From Clostridiales bacterium (GTDB taxonomy: Bacteria > Bacillota > Clostridia > Christensenellales > CAG-314): DNA of 49,398 nucleotides. Every line of letters starts with the position of its first letter. Positions within the stretch are counted from its first letter, which is position 1. Shown in pieces: positions 21,282 to 31,295 of the stretch. A program made the translations under genes and the position numbers. The notes beneath the pieces were generated by a model. The model was not told the DNA's origin. It saw only the letters and a program-made list of their open reading frames with translations, and made no database searches. The DNA lies in assembly GCA_022508325.1 (NCBI GenBank), contig JAFLVL010000004.1, positions 1-49,398 of the forward strand. The letters run 5' to 3'.

Positions 21282-21836
21282 TTACGCCGACGTCGCGTCC
21301 AATATCGCATCTGCAATAAATTTTGCCACGCTACCAACCAGACGATCCTTGCTGGAATTGAGTGAATAGAAGTCTCCCATTCCCTTCTCTGCCACAATGC
21401 CGATTATTCCGACATCGCCCACCGACGGAAGGTTTTTGTTGGTGGCTGCGCCGGGTGCAATTCCACCATGGCAAATTTGCACCTTGCCAATCTGGTCGAT
21501 CGTTCCGACTGCCGCGTCCACCACAACTATTTTGCTGTTTGGGTGCAACGCCTTAATAAAGTTGTAGCTGTACAATAGATTCTCTGCAGTTATGTTTTGG
21601 TCTCGCAATCCGTAGACGAACGAGGCGCGCTCGAGGCTGTCGTTGAGCAACGTTCCCACGCGCGGACCCAGGCTGTCCGAGAAAACTTTTTCTGTTCCGA
21701 TACACATATAAACGGTCGGCTCATTTCCAATTTGATTTTTGATCGCGTCTGAAAGTCTCTGTTTGTCTTGCTGATTGTAAATACTTACCTCTAACATATT
21801 TTCCATTCTCCTTTTACTTTCCAAACAACTTAGCAC
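21282..21836 (-). CDS. yyaC: YyaC-type putative sporulation protein; likely start 21806 or 21797
   Basis: CIGTEKVFSDSLGPRVGTLL and VVDAAVGTIDQIGKVQICHGGIAPGAATNKNLPSVGD typical of YyaC. Confidence 0.8.
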   Translation of the reverse strand: MLSCLESKRRMENMLEVSIYNQQDKQRLSDAIKNQIGNEPTVYMCIGTEKVFSDSLGPRVGTLLNDSLERASFVYGLRDQNITAENLLYSYNFIKALHPNSKIVVVDAAVGTIDQIGKVQICHGGIAPGAATNKNLPSVGDVGIIGIVAEKGMGDFYSLNSSKDRLVGSVAKFIADAILDATSA

Positions 21837-22390
21837 CTTGTGCTTGCTCGTTTAAGTAACTCGTGCTCAAAGTCGTTCGTTATATGATATAGATAAGTTT
21901 TGCCATGACGCCAATTTTTATTTAATTATTTCAACTAACTTGCCGCGCTTTTCGTTTTATTTTGTCGAATCCGCTTCACTGCTATTTACTTACTTGCAGG
22001 ATTACAAAGCGACAATATTTTTTTATGCAATTACAAGTCGGCCTTACTGATAATTACTCAACACTCTGTTGTAGTAGCTAGCTTTCTAATCTCATATTTT
22101 CATAAAACTTCTTATTATACTCGAAATCATTTCGTGCTATTATATTCATTCAGTCACCGCAACCTTTTTTCGCATATAAAATATCAAAGTTTATTTTGCA
22201 GATGCTACGCCTCACGGTGACATGCAAAGTGCGGGATTTGTAGTAAAGTTATGTCAAAATGTCAAAAATACTTTATTTTTGTAAATAATTATGATATGAT
22301 AATATATATGTGGCTAATACTGTGCCATTTTGCATAATATTAAGTAAAAGGAGGACAATAGCGAACATCGTTCACTATTAAAAAAGGACC

Positions 22391-23110
22391 ATGATAGGAA
22401 CATTTATTGATGTCGGTTTCGCCGTTATACTCATTATAACTGTGCTGGTTGGACTTGCAGAAGGTTTTTCTAGGCAATTTTCTCGTCCGCTGTGCGGTTT
22501 GATAGCTATTTTCGGCGCAATCGGTTTGACAGCCTTTCTTTACACGATAATTTCACCGCTCAGCTTTTACACTGGTTTGGAGGCAAAAGCAACCGCTTTA
22601 TTTAGCGCAGATTTCTATTCGCAACAAGCATCAGACACCGACAGCTTGGCAGCGATCTTGTCCGGCGGCTATCTAAGAATACTTGCCAGCTCATCAGAAA
22701 TGATTTGGACGAAGATGCAAGCGATGAACGTCACCACTCTTGGAGATTATTTCGGCAAACTCCTAATCAAAGTTGCCGCACAATTCCTCATTTGGCTTGT
22801 GCTATATTTGGCAATAAAATATCTGTTGTTCGGAATCAAATACCTGATGACCAAGATTTCGCGCGTTGTAGTATTCAAGTCTATTGACAAAATCTTCGGT
22901 CTCGTTTGGTCGCTCGCGATAACCTATATTATCGTAATCAGCATTGTTCTGACAGCCGGCGAGCTCGTTTTGGGTCAGTTTTTCCCCGAAATAGGCAATA
23001 TGGTTGTAGAATACATTGCGCAAACCTCTGTTGTTAAATTCCTACACAACACAAACGTTATCGGCTCGTTCTTAGCAGATATTCTCGGTTGGTCGTTATT
23101 AGCCCTGTAG
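22391..23110 (+). CDS. CvpA-like membrane protein
   Basis: IDVGFAVILIITVLVGLAEGFSRQ start and several TMs. Confidence 0.65.
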   Translation: MIGTFIDVGFAVILIITVLVGLAEGFSRQFSRPLCGLIAIFGAIGLTAFLYTIISPLSFYTGLEAKATALFSADFYSQQASDTDSLAAILSGGYLRILASSSEMIWTKMQAMNVTTLGDYFGKLLIKVAAQFLIWLVLYLAIKYLLFGIKYLMTKISRVVVFKSIDKIFGLVWSLAITYIIVISIVLTAGELVLGQFFPEIGNMVVEYIAQTSVVKFLHNTNVIGSFLADILGWSLLAL

Positions 23111-23123
23111 TTTTATTTAATTC

Positions 23124-23153
23124 AGCCTGCGCATAAATCTGCGCAGGCTTTTT
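23124..23153 (+). terminator. intrinsic terminator
   Basis: AGCCTGCGCA-TAAATC-TGCGCAGGCTTTTT. Confidence 0.9.
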
Positions 23154-23680
23154 CTTACATAAAATAATTAATAGCCCCTTTTCGCATTCTCATTCGAGCT
23201 AATTCTCTAATACACTGTAATAACTCTAATACATTAATACACTGTACAATCACTAAACCAATCGAAAAAACATACAAGTCATAAAAAGACATCCGCCTCT
23301 AAAATAGACAAACTCTGCGTCTACTTTTTAGGCAGCGCGCAATTCACGCAAGCTGCGACAGCTTCATCACAGCTCATTAATTACTTAATTAAAGCAACAC
23401 TCGCCTTTTCTGCCATCGAAGCCCGAAGTCCATACGTTTCGCCTCTCACTCCTAATTATTAACATATTTTTTCAAAAAGCCAGAACGCCGTGCTGAAATT
23501 ACGCAACAATTCTGCGTAAAGTCCTACTTTAACCCAGTTTGAGCATTTATAGCACAATTTAACAAATGTTTAACGTATGCGGCCTAACACACATGGAAAC
23601 ATATAGATATCAGACCAATAAATTGCTTTCTGCGCACTCTTATAATTATAGACTCTTTCTTTCATATCCTTTTTTTTGTT

Positions 23681-23696
23681 TGTTTCACATGAAACA
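23681..23696. promoter_or_regulatory. parS site 1 (ParB binding)
   Basis: TGTTTCACATGAAACA, one mismatch to TGTTTCACGTGAAACA. Confidence 0.9.
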
Positions 23697-23885
23697 ACTC
23701 TCGACCGTTGCACATGTCACATAGACACTCTACAGTATTTTAAAACAATCGACCCAACGTCATCTAGCCCAGCTTACAAGTTCTGTCTACACATTCCTCT
23801 CGAAATCCACACTAAATATATATTACACAAACCGCATACAAATCCGTGTGTTCCTATTTTTTTATAGTAATTATCGCATAAATTA

Positions 23886-23901
23886 TGTTTCACGTGAAAC
23901 A
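23886..23901. promoter_or_regulatory. parS site 2
   Basis: TGTTTCACGTGAAACA, perfect consensus palindrome. Confidence 0.97.
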
Positions 23902-24199
23902 ACTCTTTAAACAAGAAAAGCACAAAACAGTTTCTCAGACAAAAACTGTCAATTTGGCAAAGCTTACCTTTCTAGAACCCGATCGCATAAGGGCCGCAAC
24001 AGCATATTGTGTTTTATTTCTTATATAAATGAATTACAGAATAGAATAAGCCACTGATAAGCAATCGCTGTCAGTCTTTCTTTGGAGCAAATATTCATCG
24101 GTTTTAATCGACAAAATCAAACTGAAGAGTGGCTTACGGACATCAAAACACCACAAATCGCCTTTAAACACTAAGCAAAAAGCGAACAGCAAAGATAAA

Positions 24200-24215
24200 T
24201 GTTTCACGTGAAACA
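24200..24215. promoter_or_regulatory. parS site 3
   Basis: TGTTTCACGTGAAACA, perfect consensus palindrome. Confidence 0.97.
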
Positions 24216-24339
24216 TATAAGGTCACGAGAAAGCTGGTACAAGCATTATGACCATAAATGGTGGGAAATTCGACAGAATCAACACGGCGTAAAATTCTCA
24301 AATAATATCAATGCAGCCAGACTTTAATTGATAATACAT

Positions 24340-24355
24340 TGTTTCACATGAAACA
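24340..24355. promoter_or_regulatory. parS site 4
   Basis: TGTTTCACATGAAACA, one mismatch to consensus. Confidence 0.9.
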
Positions 24356-25185
24356 ATCGTGTAAAAGAGGATGCGTCATGATTGAGACAAACACTAGAAG
24401 CACGTAAGGCAAAAAATAGTTAAATTACTTTTGTTACGAAAGGCAAACTATCTTATGAATAACGTCAAACAATGTGCCACAGAATTTCACAAATAAACCA
24501 GCAAAATACGCCGTTTAAAAGAAATTTAAGTGGTATTTCGAGCCTAAATAGACAATCATGTAGATAATTATGGTGATTTCAACGCGAAAAGCGTTGAAGA
24601 TTGTCTGTACTCAAACCACACCTCGCGCAGCTCGCATCTATATTGATTGTGGAGTCAATCGCTCAAAACTCAACACAATAGTAAGATATAAAGAAAAAAA
24701 AACGGTACATCAAATTAATCAGTAGCCTTCAGAAAGTTATTAGAAATAGTGGTAGGCAGAGATATTTGAAAACCGCACAATCCAGCAATGCAATTGGAGC
24801 CAAAGTTATCATTAACTCGCAATTAAACCAGCAAGACTCTTTGTAAAAAGTAATTTGATTCTTCGCCCCGCGGTAGTTCGTACAATCTGAAGGAAATGGA
24901 TCGAAAAAATAACCAGCCGAAAGGCTAAGTGCGGGTTATTGCAGCGAAGAAATTAGTGCTGCAACGTATTTTAGTTAATATAAAATCATTGACTTAAACA
25001 AATTATGAGCGAACGATGTTCGCTATTGAAAATCGCGGCAATAATGAATATCGCTTGTATTTAAACTTAAAAATGAGCAAATTGTCTCGCCATTACATTT
25101 TATTATCTCAGAATGTTATAAAAAATTGCCTCAATTTTTCAGAGTTAATTTGAATAATTCTGTTAGAATGGCTATTTTGACCAGC

Positions 25186-25235
25186 TTTTATAACATAATT
25201 ATTCGTGATTGAGCGCGAATAATTATGTTATAAAA
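25186..25235. repeat. long perfect inverted repeat (20-bp arms, 10-nt loop)
   Basis: TTTTATAACATAATTATTCG-TGATTGAGCG-CGAATAATTATGTTATAAAA. Confidence 0.95.
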
Positions 25236-26612
25236 TAAGTCAAATTTTTGAGCCGGCACGCCATCGGATTTCTAGTGAGAAAGCTCTACAGTCTAAACAA
25301 GCAAATCGCGCACAAATGAAAAAGTAGAAACGCCAAGTAAAAAAATTGAAACTAGAAGTAGATATTGAGATACAACAAAATTAGTGGAATCCTTCATGCA
25401 GAAAAGACATGTAACAAAACTGCAACATAAAGAGCAGAGGGAACCCCTTATCAAATTGCACGAACTCAGAGAGTCACATTGTGGAGCACATCACAATTCG
25501 AAAAGTGAATTGTAGCGTAATTCAGTATGCGAATCACCCCATTCTAGCTAGGTAGTTTCGAGGCTGACCACTAAAAAAAATTCCGAACTACATAGAGCGC
25601 GCCCCTAATCAACATTAGTGAGATTATTCCGAAAACACCACCAATACGAGATCTGCAAATAGTAGTGAGGACACACAACCCTCACTACATGCGAAATCGC
25701 AAATATATGTTATACTAGTGTTACTCTACTCACAGTAGAATGCAAGTTTAAACGCCCGAAAGCCCACAAAAAGACAGCCTAGCATCACTATATCATCAAA
25801 AAAATATTCCGACTGACATTTCCGACGTGTTAAGCAAGAAATGAGCACAAAATAAACAGTATTTAACGTCGCGAAAGCCTTGTCATTAGAAAGAACAAAT
25901 TGCATCTTGCTGTACTTCGTTAATTTTAAAAATTCATTTATGCATGATCTATTTATAGAGACATTTAATGATATTTTAGTTAGCGCGCAGCAAATTTGAA
26001 TAAACAGGTATGGCTGCAAAAGCCTAAAAAAATATGAAACAACCGAAGCGACTTTTTCAACAACAAAGTATACGTCAGGGCTTATGATAATTTATCGATT
26101 TTGTCCCCATTGAACGCCGTAACACCAAGAGTTGTGGGGAGCGAATTAGAGTTGTCACAGTTCTAATGATATGATTTGAAACGCAAAAATTGATATTTAC
26201 TTATAACCGCTAGAAACGCGAGAGTGGAGAGGACCAATAAGCTCGATAGAGGCATATGTTGTGAAGTCAAAGGTTAGCAAGGATGTAAACTTTTTAAGGA
26301 ACAAAACAAAAAATTGCATTGTGGTTCTAATAGAATCTAGCCGGCCAAGTGCCGAAGTAAAATAGCGACTTTTGTGCTTGTTCTTTTAGATATCTATACG
26401 CTTCACTTTTCGCCGTCAGAGTTCGAATTTAAGATTGATCATTTGGACAAATATTGCTAAAAAATTAGCGGCAAAATATTCCGTGGAGCGACAATAATGG
26501 GACACTAATTTTTAAAGCGCGCATTTGTTAAATGCAGTTCTACAAACCGCAGAATTTCGATTTTTATTAATGTCAAAAACTCGTAATTATAGCGCATTTT
26601 ATTCCATTTTTT

Positions 26613-26730
26613 GACATGGGGTGAGAAAAATCGAATTATTTTTGTCTAAAGCAACCAAAATAGTCAGATTTTTACAGTTTTCCTTAATTTATTTTATCGA
26701 AATTTGCCATTTTTCTCACCCCATATCGCG
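26613..26730. repeat. inverted pair of the dispersed ATGGGGTGAGAAAAA motif
   Basis: GACATGGGGTGAGAAAAAT ... ATTTTTCTCACCCCATATCGCG; 16-bp arms are exact reverse complements. Confidence 0.9.
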
Positions 26731-26859
26731 AAATTGCGTATTTATAAACGAAACAAAAAAAAGAAAAACTTAAACAAACTCTTGTTTTAGATTTTGAATA
26801 TAAGAATTGACTCGCTAATTGTTAGCATAACTTGACAGATTAGACACACACAAAAAATT

Positions 26860-27798
26860 TTATTTTCCTGAGTATTTTATAAGCATTTCAACGTTACTCT
26901 GTTCTAACAATTTTCTTGATATTGACTGTATTTCTCCTATTGACAATTCGAGTAAGTTCTTGCTTGTCATCTTTGCAAATTTCGCAACTATTCTATTTGC
27001 TGCAAGCGCATGTCCATTGATATCTTTGGAAACATCTGCCTCGTATATAAACTGCTCCAATAAGTTCCTCTCGATCGAATAGATTAGCTCGACGAGCTTT
27101 GCTCTATATTCTAAATCTGTCGGACTCATTTCGGGGTATACTGCCAGGTCTTTTGCGTGCTGCGCCTCGTGCTTCAATAACGAAACAGCAAAACTCTCAG
27201 CCGAGAAATCATACGAGGACTTAATGCAATTTATAACGCCGTCACCATCCGACTAACCGCTAGCGCCAAGCGCGCCAAATGAAATATAATCATACCAACC
27301 TTTCGAGACAAAACCGTCTAATAGTTTAACTGTGTATTCCTGACTTCCGTTGGGCAATTCCACACTGTAATGTTTCAGCTCGGCACTCCGCCATATATAG
27401 GGACCATAGTATCCGCTAGTCTTGCCGCCCAAATAGTGATATGAGCGACGCTCGAATGCTTCCGCAACACAACCATTCTCAATTTCGCATAATTTCACAT
27501 TCTCATCTTCTATTTCAAAAAACCGCACAAACCCTCTTCTCATCGTTTCTGCGGCTTGGTCGGCCTGAGTTTCAAAATAAAAAACGTCTCGGTAATATTT
27601 TTGATAAATTAACAAAATCTCGTTTAAATAATCATCTACGTCAAAAGTTAAATATTTTTCATTTTCGAATAGGTCTATGTATTTTTGACACAATTCCGTT
27701 TGTCCGCACTCGCGCAGATATGCAATCGCTCGTTTTAATTGCCCCTTTATAATATATCCATAATAAATATTTTCGTTGTATTGCTTTTTGCACGCCAT
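26860..27798 (-). pseudogene. HEAQH-motif (putative metallopeptidase-like) gene split by an in-frame TAG
   Basis: ORFs 27253..27798 and 26860..27177 share a frame; sequence between reads GASG*SDGDGVINCIKSSYDFSAESFAVSLLKHEAQHAKDL with the only stop TAG at 27253-27255. Confidence 0.75.
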
Positions 27799-28087
27799 AT
27801 TACACCTCCGTCCTAATTATACACGGTATTCTAGCATAGGTTACATTGAAAATTAATCCATTAGGATTATTTAAAAAGAGGCGCCGGCGATCACCTCAAC
27901 TGTTAGTTGGGCGGGAAATCGCCATTTAGTTGAGTTATTCACCACCAATTCGCCAAATCGTCGCTGTTTTTGTTGCCAAATTGAGCGTAGAATGGTATTG
28001 TACAAGAGGAGAGAAAAACACACGATACAATAGAAAGTATCAAGGCTCTTACTTTTTTGTACCAATAACAAAAAGGAGTAAAAGACA

Positions 28088-28576
28088 ATGCAAGAAACTT
28101 TTGGACAAAGATTGCAACGCCTGCGCAAAAACGCGGGATTTACGCAAGAAGAAGTAGCGACAAAACTCAATATAACAGGGCAAGCCGTATCCAAGTGGGA
28201 AAACGACGTGTCTGCGCCGGACATTTCGCTTTTAGTCGAGCTGTCGGACATTTTGAGCGTAAGCCTTGACGAATTGCTGGGTAAAGAGCGCGAGACGACG
28301 CTAGTTCCTAAAGAGCAACGCAAAAATATTGACAATATGTTTTTCCGCATCAAGGTTAATTCCAACGAAGGCGACAAAGTAAACGTAAATATTCCGTTGG
28401 CGCTTGCAAAAGTGTTTTTGGAGGCAGGAGAAGTCTCATTCCCACAGGTCAACGGTCAGGACGTTCTCAGTAAAATTGACTTTCGCAAACTGTTTGAACT
28501 GGTTGAGCAAGGCGTAGTGGGTAAGCTCGTCGATATTGAAAGTGAAGGCAATCTAGTGGAAATTTGGGTAGAGTAA
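28088..28576 (+). CDS. XRE-family HTH regulator with C-terminal SHOCT-like region
   Basis: FGQRLQRLRKNAGFTQEEVATKLNITGQAVSKWENDVSAPDISLL HTH; aaggag RBS. Confidence 0.9.
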   Translation: MQETFGQRLQRLRKNAGFTQEEVATKLNITGQAVSKWENDVSAPDISLLVELSDILSVSLDELLGKERETTLVPKEQRKNIDNMFFRIKVNSNEGDKVNVNIPLALAKVFLEAGEVSFPQVNGQDVLSKIDFRKLFELVEQGVVGKLVDIESEGNLVEIWVE

Positions 28577-28578
28577 TA

Positions 28579-28890
28579 ATGAAAATTCGCATAAAAGCAG
28601 ACAGACACAATATACATTTGTGGCTACCGACAAGTCTACTAAAAAGCCGCATTTGCTACCACATTTTGCAGAATGGGGTGAGAAAAAACGCGAAAAATGC
28701 AGAAATCTCGACACGCGAACAGGAGGAAAATGTCCCCAAACTGCCAACTCAACAAAAAACAGTCTGCATATCTCGCAAACAACAGTTGGATATGTACAAA
28801 GCCCTTAGACAAGTAATAAAAACACGCGGACACTTCAATATTGTGGAAGTGGAAAGCGCAGACGGTCAAAAAGTGCTCATTCGCGTATGA
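28579..28890 (+). CDS. small hypothetical protein cotranscribed with the HTH regulator
   Basis: MKIRIKADRHNIHLWLPTSLL...; start taken at the MKIRIKADRH Met (the ORF track opens 5 codons earlier at 28564); terminator follows. Confidence 0.7.
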   Translation: MKIRIKADRHNIHLWLPTSLLKSRICYHILQNGVRKNAKNAEISTREQEENVPKLPTQQKTVCISRKQQLDMYKALRQVIKTRGHFNIVEVESADGQKVLIRV

Positions 28891-28901
28891 GGTATTATTA
28901 G

Positions 28902-28944
28902 AAACGACCGGTACAAAATTGAGTACCAGTCGTTTGTCTTTTTT
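28902..28944 (+). terminator. intrinsic terminator
   Basis: AAACGACCGGTAC...GTACCAGTCGTTT then T-rich run. Confidence 0.85.
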
Positions 28945-28984
28945 GCAAGACGAATGTCGCAAATAGAGTTTGCAAAAAATCAAA

Positions 28985-29638
28985 TTAGAGTATGCCCTCC
29001 CACTCAGCCAAAAATTCCGTAACAAATGCTTGCATATACTCGTCACGCCGTTTGGCTATCTCTTTTGCCGTGGCAGTATTTAAAAGGTCCTTTAATAAAA
29101 ACAGTTTTTCATAGAAGTGATTGAGCGTAGTGGAAACGTGATTATGATATTGACTCTCACTCATATTCAATAGCGGTTTCACGTCGGGATCGTACATAGT
29201 TTGATTACGGTTGCCGCCGAACGCGAAGGTTCGGGCAATTCCTATCGCGCCTATTGCGTCCAGTCTGTCGGCGTCCTGTACACACTTTCCCTCAATCGTT
29301 CTCGGCGCGGTGGAGTCCGCCCCTCTGAAAGATACTTCACTGATTATTTCGCAAATCAATGCTATCTCATTTTCCGATACGCCGTGTTCGCGCAAAAAGC
29401 CAACTGCTCTGTCTTTATTGTCATGTGTTGCGGGCGACAGCTTGATATCGTCGACGTCGTGGAGTAGCGCCGCAAGTTGGACGATTAGCAAATACGCCCC
29501 TTCCTCTTCGGCGATTCTTGTTGCCATTTTGTACACGCGCAAAGTATGAAAAAAGTCATGCCCGCTGTAATCGTTTGCAAATACTTGTTTAACGTACGCG
29601 ATAGCGTCATTAATAATAGCATCCATAGGCTGCTCCAT
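28985..29638 (-). CDS. HD-domain phosphohydrolase
   Basis: HDFFHTLRVYKMA...LAALLHDVDD HD motifs; start taken at MEQPMDAI. Confidence 0.88.
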   Translation of the reverse strand: MEQPMDAIINDAIAYVKQVFANDYSGHDFFHTLRVYKMATRIAEEEGAYLLIVQLAALLHDVDDIKLSPATHDNKDRAVGFLREHGVSENEIALICEIISEVSFRGADSTAPRTIEGKCVQDADRLDAIGAIGIARTFAFGGNRNQTMYDPDVKPLLNMSESQYHNHVSTTLNHFYEKLFLLKDLLNTATAKEIAKRRDEYMQAFVTEFLAEWEGIL

Positions 29639-29649
29639 TAAATTGTATT

Positions 29650-30138
29650 TTATCTTGCTACAATCTCGTAGTGTATTCTTTGTCCTACATATTCGGGGCA
29701 AATCGTTTCTTCGCTCTTTTTTACAAACTGAAAGCCTGCGCTTTCATAAGTACGTTGCGCAGCAATCAAACGCTCATTTGTCCAAACAATTATCTTTCTT
29801 GCACCCTGCTCTTTTATGCGCCGAACTGCTTCTTGCATTTGTCGCTTTCCATAACCGTTACCCTTATATTTAGTTCCTATGCAATTATGCCCGACCTCTG
29901 CTAACTCAGGCAATTTCGTCGGGTTCCACGATACAAACCCTATCGGTTTTCCCTCCAAGACTGTCATAAATCCACTAAACTCGGCGATATGAGGATTATT
30001 ATAGAAGAAGTCGTCAAACTCCTGCCATTGACTTTGCCAAAATTCCTTAAATCTCGGCTCAAAAGAATAGCCATCTTTCAATAATGCCGCAAGCGTACCG
30101 CGAGGAAACTCTGTTATTTTTCTAAACTCAATATCCAT
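29650..30138 (-). CDS. GNAT-family N-acetyltransferase
   Basis: IGTKYKGNGYGKRQMQEAVRRI acetyl-CoA binding motif. Confidence 0.88.
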   Translation of the reverse strand: MDIEFRKITEFPRGTLAALLKDGYSFEPRFKEFWQSQWQEFDDFFYNNPHIAEFSGFMTVLEGKPIGFVSWNPTKLPELAEVGHNCIGTKYKGNGYGKRQMQEAVRRIKEQGARKIIVWTNERLIAAQRTYESAGFQFVKKSEETICPEYVGQRIHYEIVAR

Positions 30139-30273
30139 TGTTGCTCCGCTAAATTACTGTTTATCGTAGAAACATTTTAGCATAACGCAAAACAATTTGC
30201 AAGTTAAGATAAAACGCCAAGGACTCTAGTAATGCAAAGCGTTCGTTTGCATTTACCACAAATCTAAAACAAA

Positions 30274-30300
30274 ACCCCACCTTTTATTCAAAGATGGGGT
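30274..30300 (-). terminator. terminator downstream of parB
   Basis: Reverse strand ACCCCATCTTTGAATAAAAGGTGGGGTTTTGTTTT. Confidence 0.7.
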
Positions 30301-30359
30301 AATTTTGATAATATTATGAAATTAAGTAACTTTGCGCACGAACCTAATCGCCCCGCTGG

Positions 30360-31295
30360 CTAAGCGTCTTCGTCCTTCAAAAACTTCTCTTTCATCCAGT
30401 CTTCGACAAGGGAGCAGATACGGTCAAGGTCGTCAGCAGTGAAGTAGTCGATATATATTCTGCCTTTACGTCCGTTTCCCAGCGCAGAAACTTTGGTAGC
30501 GAAAGCGCGTTGCATGTTGGAAACGAGGCTTTTCAGTTCCTTACTCTCTTCAACAATCGGCCTTTCTTTTTTAGGCTTGGGGTTCAAAAACTCGCGTACG
30601 AGCTTCTCCATTTCGCGAACCGTCAGTTGATTGTCGCAACCCTTCAAAGCTAGTTGTAATTGGTGCACAGGTGGTACGACAACGAGAGTTCTGGCGTGTC
30701 CTGCGGACAGACGACCCTGTTCAATCAAGGAAATTACGTCGTCGGACAGCGTAAGCAGTCGTAGCGTGTTGGCTACGGCAGAGCGGCTCTTACCGATACG
30801 GTCTGCGGCAACCTCTTGCGTCATGTTAAATTCCGTCATCAGCGTCTTTATTGCGCGCGCTGCCTCAATAGGGGACAGGTCCTCGCGTTGCAGGTTCTCG
30901 ATTATGCTGATTTCCTTGATTTGTTGCGGCGTGTACTGGCGAATGATTGCAGGAATGTCGGTTTGACCTGCGATTTTGCTCGCGCGGAAACGACGTTCAC
31001 CGGCGATAATCATAAAGCGCTTGCCGATAGGGGTTACGACGATAGGTTGAATTACGCCGTGCACGCGAATACTTTCGGCTAACTCATTCAACGCTTCTTC
31101 GTCGAATTTTTTGCGCGGTTGTTCGCGGTTAGGGTCAATGTCAATGAGAGCCAGGCGTACAACATTGTCGCCGCTTGCGGTTTCTGCCGTTGCGTCTGTT
31201 GTGGGCGTGTTTTGTTGTTGCGGTTGCGTCAAATCATCAATGTCGTTCATGCCCATCAACGCCGCAAAACCTCTTCCTAATCCTTTGTTAGCCAT
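30360..31295 (-). CDS. parB: chromosome partitioning protein ParB (Spo0J)
   Basis: REQPRKKFDEEALNELAESIRVHGVIQPIVV, GERRFRA, HTH; follows parA. Confidence 0.97.
   Translation of the reverse strand: MANKGLGRGFAALMGMNDIDDLTQPQQQNTPTTDATAETASGDNVVRLALIDIDPNREQPRKKFDEEALNELAESIRVHGVIQPIVVTPIGKRFMIIAGERRFRASKIAGQTDIPAIIRQYTPQQIKEISIIENLQREDLSPIEAARAIKTLMTEFNMTQEVAADRIGKSRSAVANTLRLLTLSDDVISLIEQGRLSAGHARTLVVVPPVHQLQLALKGCDNQLTVREMEKLVREFLNPKPKKERPIVEESKELKSLVSNMQRAFATKVSALGNGRKGRIYIDYFTADDLDRICSLVEDWMKEKFLKDEDA

Larger units (their letters stand above)
23154..26859. other. gene desert with parS cluster; candidate centromere/origin-proximal region
   Basis: About 3.7 kb AT-rich with no credible CDS; contains four parS sites and a long hairpin. 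Confidence 0.75.

Noticed and set aside
23676-23867. 63-aa ORF in the desert
   Set aside because: Overlaps a parS site, no RBS, no coding signature.
24255-24280. AAATGGTGGGAAATTCG as a motif copy
   Set aside because: Lacks the ATGGGGTG core.
25726-26019. 97-aa ORF in the desert
   Set aside because: No RBS, atypical composition, no recognisable motif; consistent with chance in AT-rich DNA.
27253-27255. TAG recoding (pyrrolysine or reassigned amber)
   Set aside because: TAG is used as an ordinary terminator here (e.g. dnaN, deoD, zinc-ribbon gene), so a nonsense mutation is simpler.
27871-28452. 193-aa ORF on - strand
   Set aside because: Antisense to the XRE regulator, low-complexity Ser/Leu-rich, no RBS.
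30274-30300. GATGGGGT as another copy of the dispersed motif
   Set aside because: Better explained as the stem of the parB terminator; lacks the GTGAGAAAAA extension.
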